A stretch of DNA of 64,000 nucleotides from assembly GCA_964017125.1 (NCBI GenBank), contig OZ024912.1:84712857-84776856 (forward strand), given 5' to 3'. Made by a program: the position numbers and the translations under genes. This DNA comes from Flabesymbios commensalis (Eukaryota > Annelida > Polychaeta > Terebellida > Flabelligeridae). Below the pieces are notes generated by a model. The model saw only the letters and a program-made list of their open reading frames with translations. It was not told the origin of the DNA and made no database searches. Positions 57,186 through 64,000 of the stretch are shown here, in pieces. Each line of letters starts with the position of its first letter. Within the stretch, counting starts at the first letter, position 1.

Positions 57186-57499
57186 AAAAATGAAATGAAT
57201 CGGGATTTAGGCCACTTTTGTGCATATACATGCAAAATTGGGCCAGGAGAACCTCCTGAGTATGGTGAGATGAGTGAGATGACACTGCCCTCCAGACACA
57301 GGATTTGAAATTCGAATCCTGGAGGTCTGAGGCCGAGCATACTACCTTTCGGTCACGGAGGCTCCCCACAATACTGAGTTTCACGAATGGATGGGGAAGA
57401 AACATTTTTGTTCCTTTCAAACCACCAAGACCGGGAAACGAACCCCGAACTCTGGCTTGAAAGGCAGCGGTGCTAACCACTACCCTAGGGCCCCCGCCC
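57186..57499 (-). mobile_element. Full-length dimeric SINE, copy 4
   Basis: Minus-strand copy of about 314 bp flanked by 'ttcagggagag' (57175-57185) and 'ttcagggaggg' (57500-57510). It is inserted in a 143-bp-family repeat whose own phrase 'ttcagggagggatatg' supplies the target. It is moderately diverged. The overlapping open frames are shadows. Confidence 0.86.
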
Positions 57500-58440
57500 T
57501 TCAGGGAGGGATATGCCATGAAAAAGTCTCAACCCGACAAGATTTAAAATGGCCAACTTGCGGACATTATTGACTTTAGTATGCGCAATATATGGAAAAT
57601 TGTGACAGATAGCTAGATCATTACAAAGAAACAAAATGTGCGGCTTCAGGGAGGTATATGCCCTGGAAAATTTTACTTCAATAAAATTCAAAAAGGCTGA
57701 CTTGTGGCCATTTATGACTTTAATATGGTTATATCTGGAAAACCGTACCAGAAAGCTAGACCATTACTATAAAGCAAAATGTGTTGCTTCACGGAGGGAT
57801 ATGTCATGAAAAATTTCAACTCGATGTAATGGTTACGCGATTCACTCAACAATTTTCTATATATCGCTCCAAAATTTATATCATATATAAATTTTACAAA
57901 TAGCTCGGATGAGTTAGTAAATGAAGCCGATCGACCCAAAAAATGAGGTCACAGAGGCCAAAATGGTCTACTGTCGGCAATTATATTTTATAATTTTTTT
58001 TTTTTTATTGCGTAATGGCTGGACCATTACCATAGAACAAAATGTTTCATAGAACAAAATGTTTCATAGAACACAATGTTTCAGAGAGGGATATGCCTTG
58101 AAACTTTTCAACTCAGTAAAATTCAAAATGGCCAACTTGTGGCCATTTTTTACTTTAATATACATTATATCTGTAAAACCGTGCCAGATAGCTAGCTAGA
58201 CCATTACTATAAAACAAAATGTGCGGCTTCAGGGAGGGATATGCTGTAAGCAAATCCAGCTCGATCAAATTCAAAATGGCTGACATCCGACCATTAATAT
58301 CAGAAATGTCAGTCTAACATTACTAATTTGAAATAAATGGCCATGAGATAGTGGAGTCAACATGTTAAAAGTTATAGCTAAAAATTACTTTTCGAATAAA
58401 ATTACCTTTTATATGATGATTAGAGGCTCAGGCCTAATTC
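57500..58440. repeat. Diverged 143-bp-family repeat block
   Basis: Phrases 'gcggcttcagggagggatat', 'tcaaattcaaaatggc', 'taatatctggaaaaccgt' and 'agctagaccattactataaa' recur at about 57505, 57640, 57790, 58080 and 58230. It is related to 29036-30840. It lies in the last intron. Confidence 0.75.
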
Positions 58441-58742
58441 TGTCGCCTACGGGCCTTGTTAGTAAATACCATTTTTTAGTTGGAATAATAAAATGAATTA
58501 AATCGCTTATATTTATTGCTGTGATTAACGATCATGTAAAAATGATATTCCTGGAGATAAACAATGATCATTATTTATGCCTTAGCTAAGCTTGAACTTC
58601 AAAAATATAATTTGTTCAATGCCATATTGTACTCATATGTATGCCTACATTTATTCTCCGCAATTATCAAACCAGATTTCTTGCTCGTTTTTTGATTTAC
58701 TAAACTTGCTTTGCGTATTGTTTAAATTTACTTTGTTTTCAG
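58441..58742. other. 3' end of the last intron
   Basis: AT-rich, ending in 'tttactttgttttcag', a good polypyrimidine tract and acceptor. Confidence 0.6.
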
Positions 58743-58879
58743 GCAAAACGATTGTTGAGAATTGGCTTACAGAAAAAGACTGGAATATTCCGTACATGAA
58801 AGTGCGCACCAAGCTGATGAATGAGCAGAGACGAGCGAAGCAAAACAAAGAGAAAAGGATGGCTGCTTTGCTGCGATAA
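58743..58879 (+). CDS. Terminal exon of the split gene
   Basis: It begins 'gc aaa acg' after acceptor 'ctttgttttcag' and needs one base from the previous exon, which 44417 supplies (AGC, Ser). It encodes KTIVENWLTEKDWNIPYMKV followed by RTKLMNEQRRAKQNKEKRMA, ALLR and a TAA stop at 58877-58879. The basic helical tail after NIPYMKVRTKLMNEQRR looks like the third helix and C-terminal extension of a SANT-like or tri-helix segment begun in the 44319 exon. The reading frame is clean, which argues that this part was under selection recently. Confidence 0.68.
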
Positions 58880-59460
58880 AATAGATAGTTCCCTATTAAA
58901 ATATACGAGAGTAAAGAGTGACTTTTGCTACGATAAAATAAGAGTAGTATCCCGTTAGACATTAAACATACAATAGTGGAGTGTCGTAAGCTGGTAAAGT
59001 AGCTTTTTGTTACGACTACTTTTGCTCATTGTGGTAATTGGTGCTCGAAAACATAACTTTTTGTATGGAGGAAAACTGGATATTATGACGGAAACATAAT
59101 TTCTTAGGGGCCGTTACAACAGTTCGTTTGTTCCAAGATAAGAAAACAGTTTTATATTGGTAGATGAGTGGTCGACTGCCTTTTCGTATTAACGTTTTGG
59201 TAATTGTTTAGGTGTACTTGTGTTCTTATATATAATAAATGCATATAGATATGTATATAGATTACCAATTTTCTATCAGCAACGGAATGGGTTTGCTAAT
59301 AAATTTCTCATGTCCCATCCTTTCATATTTAGGGGTGGGTGGTCAAATTTTGTAACATTGCTAACATTAGCGATGGCTCCTTAATGCCTTGAGTTCAGTC
59401 CTTCATTTGTTAACTATATTATTAGTCTCACTAATATAGTAGTGTTAGTCATGGCACTGC
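58880..59460 (+). terminator. Probable 3' UTR with a polyadenylation signal
   Basis: The sequence after the stop is AT-rich. 'AATAAA' occurs at 59234-59239, about 355 bases beyond the stop, in 'tatataataaatgcat'. No repeat is seen up to 59335. Confidence 0.4.
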
Positions 59461-59700
59461 GAAGTTTAACTCCGAATTATTAAGTATAAACCATAATGGA
59501 GACCAAAGGCTTTTCATTCAAATTGAAATCATCATAAATGTCTTAGTCAGCTCTTTCCGCTTCATTTCAATACCTATGTTATGGATCTATGGGTAACATT
59601 GCTAACATTAGCGATGGCTCCTTAATGCCTTAAGTTCAGTCCTTCATTTCTTAACTACATTATTAGTCTCACTAATATAGTAGTGTTAGTCATGGCACTA
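59335..59700. repeat. Two-copy repeat of about 245 bp with family-B fragment
   Basis: 'taacattgctaacattagcg' with 'atggctccttaatgcctt' and 'catttgttaactatattatt' at 59356-59455 recurs at 59586-59700. Between the copies is a family-B body fragment (59480-59585: 'accaaaggcttttcattcaa', 'atcataaatgtcttagtcag'). Confidence 0.75.
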
Positions 59701-59705
59701 AGAAG

Positions 59706-59965
59706 TCAACTCTTACAACGCTGAAATATTCCGTATAAACCATGGAGACCAAAGGCTTTTTTTCAAATTGAAATCATCAATAATGTCTTTGTTAGCTTTT
59801 CCTGCTTCATTTGAATACCTATGTTATGGGTCTACGACTATTACAACTATTATGTAAGACTATTACGACTATTATAATAGTTTAAGACTTTCAGTGCGGG
59901 GATCATCTTTATACGTCAGTCTACAGACGTCAGATTCGGACTTATCCCCGCACTGTAAGGGTTAA
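59706..59965 (+). mobile_element. TTAA foldback element, family B, near-complete
   Basis: The left end 'tcaactcttacaacgctgaa' (terminal TTAA mutated) leads to the body with 'ggagaccaaaggcttttttt' and 'gaatacctatgttatgggtc', and the right end 'ccccgcactgtaaggg' before TTAA at 59962-59965. The inner hairpin contains 'cagtctacagacgtcag'. Size is about 252 bp. The SINE at 59967 inserted exactly at its right end. Confidence 0.6.
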
Positions 59966-59966
59966 A

Positions 59967-60278
59967 GGGCGGGGGCCCTAGGGTAGTGGTTAGCACCGCT
60001 GCCTTTCACGCCAGAGCTCGGGGTTCGGTTCCCGGTCTCGGCGGTTTCAAAGAAACAAAAATGTTTCTTCCCCATCCACATGTGAAAGTCAGTATTGTGG
60101 GGAGCCTCCGTGACCGAGAGGTAGCGTGCTCGGCCTCAGACCGCCAGGGCTCGAATTTTGAATCCTGTGTCTGGAGGACAGTGTCATCTCAATCATCTCA
60201 CCATCCTCAGGAGGTTCTCCTGGCCCAGTTCAGCCTATATGTGCACAAAGGTGGCCTAAAGCCGGATTCATCTCATTT
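59967..60278 (+). mobile_element. Full-length dimeric SINE, copy 5
   Basis: 312 bp flanked by perfect 13-bp copies of 'tgtaagggttaaa' (59954-59966 and 60279-60291). Both tRNA-like halves are well preserved, including 'gtggttagcaccgctgcc', 'ggttcggttcccgg', 'tgaccgagaggtagcgtg' and 'tttgaatcc'. The tail is 'gccggattcatctcatt'. The open frame over it is a shadow. Confidence 0.9.
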
Positions 60279-60291
60279 TGTAAGGGTTAAA

Positions 60292-60618
60292 AGTGTCTGG
60301 TACCGGTACTTTGATTGATTCCATTTTGTATTGTTATAATATAATTAGACTATTTTTTTTAACATTAAAATTCAATGATTGTTGATGTACCTGGCAATAT
60401 TTAAATTTGTGACAATCGAAACTAGAACTAGGTGTTGGCCTGATTACTTTTCATAGTTAGTGACCTTCACCTTAGTTCAAGTTAACCAGCTAGTTAACAT
60501 AAATTATTGCTTATAAGCACGATAACTTCAAAATATCTTGTCATTGAATATCTTGTTATTGAAAATAAAATGTGTTTCATGAAGATTTGCAATTGTTTGG
60601 TCTTGAATAAAATTACAA
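60292..60618. other. Unassigned AT-rich sequence
   Basis: One 'aagcacgataacttcaaaat' phrase near 60515 belongs to the 161-bp-unit repeat family. Otherwise nothing was recognised. Confidence 0.4.
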
Positions 60619-60700
60619 TGAGTAATTTTCATCATCTTAAAGATGTTCGTTGCGGAAGCGAGTCATAGCTGCAAGTGGTTGAAACTTTAAGATCTAGGTC
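60619..60700. mobile_element. Diverged family-A hairpin
   Basis: 'gagtaattttcatcatctta', 'ttgcggaagcgagtcatagc' and 'gcaagtggttgaaac' match family A with many changes. Confidence 0.4.
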
Positions 60701-60776
60701 TTCTTAGGTCTTTCTAGTATTTTTAGGTCTCGCAAATTTTGAAATATTTTTTTGGTGAAATTATTTTGAGTCAACA

Positions 60777-60850
60777 TGAATGAATGTCTTTATTGCTTCC
60801 AAATTAAAGATACATTTTACATAATATTGCAAGAATATACAGCTGTTGTA
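60777..60850. repeat. Dispersed repeat copy with 'tttattgc' core
   Basis: 'gaatgaatgtctttattgct', 'agatacattttacataat' and 'gcaagaatatac' match 4570-4660 in the same order and orientation. Confidence 0.4.
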
Positions 60851-61069
60851 TCTACATAAATATTTTTTATGAGAAATAATCCAGCAAATTGTATCAATAA
60901 AACATCAATGATAATAATTAAACATCCAATTTACACGTATATAATTCAGTTAAAACAACACGAGATGGTGATAAACGGTGATTTCAACAGTTTTTTTTAT
61001 TTATTTAAATATGTATTAAATAATACTATTTAATTAAGTCCCCACCCACTATGTGATGGTGGAGACTTA

Positions 61070-61798
61070 TTGTTTTTGCTGATTATTTCTAAATATTTGC
61101 AGGCGTTTTCCAGTGTCTTCAACAAAATCCAAGATAACCGCCCAAATTGTATGCACTCTAGAGCTCGAACCGCTTCATGGATCCGATACACTCAATATTC
61201 AACGTACTGTAAGCTAGTAATAATTCCTAGACTGCATCAATTTTTCAGACAGTTCGGGACAATATCCGGGTCATGGCGGCCATCTTTAATCTTTTGGTGT
61301 CAAAATAGCACCTAGTCAGCCTAGTAAAGCTGCTAGCCTCTGCTTCATAATATTACTTGATAATTACATGTACAAATTGATTATCTGGTAAAATTATATT
61401 TAATAGATAACTTTTATTTGAAAAGAGCGAGGGAGAGCCTTCTTGGGTGCTTACATGGTAAACACTTACTTCTTTTTTGTGTGTTTTTGTATTTCTTCAA
61501 CAAAATCCAAGATGGCCACCAAAATCCGATGTCGCTCTCTAGAACTTGGACTGTTTATGGATTTGTTTCATGTTTGGTTCAAAGGAAAGCCCTTACCCCG
61601 GATGTGTGCTAATTACTCCCATTAGTTTTTGGTGCGATTCTGATAATAACGTTTTTGAATTTTTGCCGCATATTTCAATTTTGCTGATTTTGGCGTTTAT
61701 TAAATTGTTGTAACATAGGTATGCTGCTCAAATTTTATCTTTTGGGTATGCTCACTGCTCCAGAGAATTTTGTCTGGAGAATTGTTTTCATTCTTTCA
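61070..61798. repeat. Diverged repeats with 'caaaatccaagatggcc' core
   Basis: 'cttcaacaaaatccaagata' (61118), 'cttcaacaaaatccaagatg' (61495) and 'tcaaaaaccaaggtggcgat' (61799) each begin a similar stretch with 'ctctagagctcgaac' or 'ctctagaacttgg'. The unit spacing is irregular. Open frames over it have no recognised domain. Confidence 0.55.
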
Positions 61799-62585
61799 TC
61801 AAAAACCAAGGTGGCGATGAATCATTTTGTACACGCAGTAAACCAGTCTCAGTACTATGGTGACGCCTATTTGCAGACTGGTATTTTTTCTGTTAGAATC
61901 TAGGTATTCTATCAGTAATACTATATTTGATGCCACAATCTTCTCAAATATTTTTCCCAGAAAAGCCAAATTTGACACTGGCCTGTAATTTTTCAACTCA
62001 TCAAGGTCTTGATTTGGCTTTTTCATAAGTGGTTGGACCACCGTATAGTAGGTTTCAGCTCTTATGGAAAGGTGCCAGTCTGCAGGGATTTGTTGACTTT
62101 TGATGTTAATGCTGGTAGAATGATATTCTGGTTGTCTTTAACAAAACTCGTTAGCATGTGATCTAGCTCACACGTAGTGGTTGCCATCCCTGACAGTATC
62201 TTGGCAAGCTCTCGCTCCGATGTGGGTGTCAACTGTTCTCATGGTTCAAGAGAACATGCTCTGTCATGTAGTGAGATATCTTCCACTGTTGGGCCAACAA
62301 CAATGGAGGTTCTTATTTTTAAGATTTTATTTTCGAATACCTTGTTAAAGGAGTCAGCTAATTCTTGATCTGAACCATGTGCAGGGAGCACTGTTGTGTC
62401 CTTAGTTTTCAGCAGGCATTGTACAATCTGGAAAAGTTGTTTTTGGTTCTGTTATCCAATCAGTGTGATGCTTACGCTTGGCAGACATGACAAGCTCGGT
62501 GACAACATTACACTGTGTCTGCAGCATGTCCTTATGAATGTGTAGCGCCTCCATTGTCTCTCCAGTCTGTGACTCACCTTCTTCA
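61799..62585 (-). mobile_element. LINE (Jockey/CR1-type) fragment: linker and start of reverse transcriptase
   Basis: Minus-strand non-LTR retrotransposon ORF2. In order on that strand: RLERQWRR, then in a second frame HTDWITEPKTTF, then KQLFQIVQCLLKTKDTTVLP, ELADSFNKVFENKILKIRTS, CELDHMLTSFVKDNQNIILP, SLQTGTFP and, after another frame change, VVQPLMKKPNQDLDELKNYR and PVSNLAFLGKIFEKIVASN. The NYRPVSNLxFLxKIxEKxV block is the classic start of the reverse-transcriptase domain in Jockey/CR1-type LINEs. The copy ends about 40 residues later, before the catalytic FADD-type motif. At least three frame changes and one stop make it non-functional. Confidence 0.85.
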
Positions 62586-63149
62586 ATTGAAGTTCGGCGG
62601 CGTCGGCGGTAACATTTACTTGTGGGTGCGATAACTTGAAAAGTTTTTCACGTATCCTTCCCAAGTTTGTTATACATGTTAATAATGACCAGTTCTCGGA
62701 GAAGTTCAATAATGGCCGAAATTTTTTTTAAAATGGCCGACTCATTGCGATTTTTCGCATTTTACGTCAATAATTTGACCTTGTGGGCGCGATAACTTGA
62801 AAAGTTTTTTACGTATCCTCTTCAATTTTGTTATGCTTGTTTTTTATAAGTAGTTCTTGGACAAGTTCAATAATGGCTGAAAAAAAATTAAAAATGACCG
62901 ATTTATTGCGATTTTTCGCATTTTACGTCAATAATTTGACCTTGTGTGCGCAATAACTTGGAAAGTTTTTCATGTATCATCTTCAAATCTGTTAGACATG
63001 TTACTAATAAACAGTTCTCGGACAAGTTCAATAATGGCTGTAACAAAATCAAAATGCCTGATTTATTGTCATTTTTCGCATTTTACGTCAATAATTTGAC
63101 CTTGTGGCCGCAATAATGGCGGCGGGCTATTGTCGAGTGTGCTCTTGTT
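62586..63149 (+). repeat. Repeat element with 161-bp units, copy 2, inserted in the LINE
   Basis: It starts 'caattgaagttcggcggcgt' and ends 'gcgggctattgtcgagtgtg', the same termini as 41749-42246. Internal 'gcgataacttgaaaagtttt' phrases start at 62631, 62792 and 62953 (spacing 161). It separates two parts of one LINE copy. 'ttcaattgaag' and 'ttcagttgtag' at its edges may be a degraded target duplication. Confidence 0.8.
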
Positions 63150-63413
63150 TCAGTTGTAGCGTACCTGGTCCACCTGTTTCAGTTTGCGTATTAACACCCA
63201 CTTATGTGATGTTACAGCTGGCTTGGTTAACACAAGTGTAAAAGCAGGCGCAATATGATCAGAAAGGCCAGGGTAGTAAGTGTCCATGCTATGAATCATA
63301 TTTTCCTCCTCACGAGTTTTCACAAGGTCTCTTAAGGTATGACCTTTCACATGAGTTGAGCCTGTAACATGCTGCTTCAATCCATATTCATGTCGAACGT
63401 TCAGAAACCTTAC
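63150..63413 (-). mobile_element. LINE fragment: end of the APE-type endonuclease
   Basis: Minus-strand translation reads EYGLKQHVTGSTHVKGHTLR, DLVKTREEENMIHSMDTYYP, GLSDHIAPAFTLVLTKPAV and RKLKQVDQVRYN. QHVT..TH..GHTL and LSDH are hallmark motifs of the AP-endonuclease domain of Jockey/CR1-type LINEs. It lies directly upstream, in LINE orientation, of the linker/RT fragment at 61799-62585, so both belong to one copy. About 60 residues expected between them are not seen. The N-terminal endonuclease half is absent. Confidence 0.83.
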
Positions 63414-63424
63414 AATCTAAGGTT

Positions 63425-63540
63425 GGTCCACGTGTAAGACAAAACCAGTGAGAACACAACCGCACAGTACGCCGTCTACGACATTGGTCCAACATTACAA
63501 CAGCATTGGTTGAACGCGAAAATAGCTGGATATTATAAAT
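63425..63540. mobile_element. Palindromic MITE, diverged
   Basis: 'acgccgtctacgacattggt' and 'ccaacattacaacagcattg' match the centre and right half of the 'ttggcccaac' MITEs. Confidence 0.45.
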
Positions 63541-63610
63541 ATATATGGGCTTTTAGATAATGGGCAGTGTATTTGTCATTGTTCTATAGTGGATAAAAAT
63601 AAATAAACAA

Positions 63611-63672
63611 TGGGGTTTTAGGCCGCCTTTGTGCACATATAGGCTAAACTGGGGATGGTGAGATGACACCAC
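63611..63672 (-). mobile_element. SINE 3' fragment with internal loss
   Basis: 'ggggttttaggccgcctttg', 'tgcacatataggctaaactg' and 'gggatggtgagatgacacc' match the SINE 3' part with about 20 bases missing. It shares 'ggggtttta' with the fragment at 9535, suggesting a subfamily. Confidence 0.7.
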
Positions 63673-63902
63673 ATTCAAATAAAATGTTTTATATTTATCT
63701 ATTTTTTGTAAGGAAAGACATAGTTATGAAGCCAGGTAGATAAATGCAGCTATCTAAGTTTTGCTCATAACATTATTTTTTAAATATCATATTTTAGTCA
63801 TATTTAGTGAGGTAAAATGTATGATAAAATGTTTCAGATTCAAGACTATTTATTGTCATAGATGTATAACATCAAACATTGGCATTATCTACTGATAGTG
63901 CT

Positions 63903-64000
63903 GGGCGGGGGCCCTAGGGTAGTGGTTAGCACCGCTGCCTTTCACGCCAGAGTTCGGGGTTCGGTTCCCGGTCTCGGCGGTTTCAAAGAAACAAAAATGT
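63903..64000 (+). mobile_element. Dimeric SINE, copy 6, cut by the window end
   Basis: It starts 'gggcgggggccctagggtag' and contains the complete first tRNA-like half with B box 'ggttcggttcccgg'. It continues beyond the window. Close identity to copy 5 suggests a young subfamily. Confidence 0.88.

Larger units (their letters stand above)
40338..58879 (+). other. Split gene of an uncharacterised zinc-finger family (gene span)
   Basis: Five pieces with consensus splice ends can be chained: 40338-40425, 42494-43503 (broken), 43722-43847, 44319-44417 and 58743-58879. Four of the five boundaries fit phase 1, and every supported junction restores a sensible codon (g/ct Ala, a/ga Arg, a/gc Ser). 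The joined C-terminus reads from KVLKRRSDYFKWNKENADCL through SSLPSKTIVENWLTEKDWNI to a stop. From memory, this resembles uncharacterised invertebrate proteins with N-terminal C2H2 fingers, a helical core, a tyrosine-recombinase-like segment and a C-terminal SANT-like helix set. That link is recollection, not a search result. The recombinase-like part is not present between 43503 and 43722. The largest intron (44418-58742, 14.3 kb) is mostly a minisatellite made from the exon end. Confidence 0.6.

Noticed and set aside
62177-62368. Plus-strand open frame
   Set aside because: It is a shadow of the minus-strand LINE linker.

Overview
The window is eukaryotic nuclear DNA, most likely from a marine invertebrate. 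I cannot place it with confidence; the many 'taggccta' words suggest an echinoderm or another deuterostome, but this is a guess. The support is AT-rich intergenic DNA, split genes with consensus splice sites, C2H2 zinc-finger genes, a tRNA-derived SINE, a LINE, a Penelope-like retroelement fossil, MITE-like elements and very large minisatellites. About half of the 64 kb is tandem repeat. There is one 200-base assembly gap at 5632-5831.

Layout: 1-880 is a 41-bp minisatellite, 2.8-3.5 kb a 57-bp one, and 6.76-8.36 kb a 36-bp one. SINE copies and foldback elements lie between them. At 11.2-15.3 kb a minus-strand zinc-finger gene is followed on its 3' side by a 97-bp array. At 21.6-27.6 kb a plus-strand paralogue is followed by a 64-bp array (about 4.3 kb) and a 41-bp array. 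A third, decayed paralogue at 31.4 kb precedes a 41-bp array that turns into an 18-bp array (31.8-39.85 kb). From 40.3 to 58.9 kb lies a split gene of an uncharacterised zinc-finger family. One of its introns contains an array of about 11.8 kb (38/34-bp units). From 59 kb on there are dispersed repeats, a SINE and an interrupted LINE.

Main observation: at least four arrays can be traced to coding sequence in this window. The 97-bp unit comes from the last finger and 3' end of zinc-finger gene 1. The 64-bp unit comes from the equivalent last-finger segment of gene 2. The 41-bp unit at 26.8-27.6 kb resembles another finger segment of gene 2. The 38-bp unit comes from the 3' end of an exon including its 5' splice site, so the intron carries roughly 300 copies of an exon-intron junction. 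The three zinc-finger loci share an N-terminal leader (SFLxAxKxDFLSxHxKxG) that I do not recognise as KRAB, SCAN, BTB or ZAD.

The mobile fraction includes a dimeric tRNA-derived SINE (about 313 bp) with clear target-site duplications, a set of TTAA-flanked foldback elements with CCCTT termini (piggyBac-like in outline), palindromic MITEs built from 'ttggcccaac' words, a non-LTR LINE interrupted by a repeat with 161-bp internal units, and a broken Penelope-like fragment with a GIY-YIG-type domain. All calls come from reading the sequence; no database search was run.
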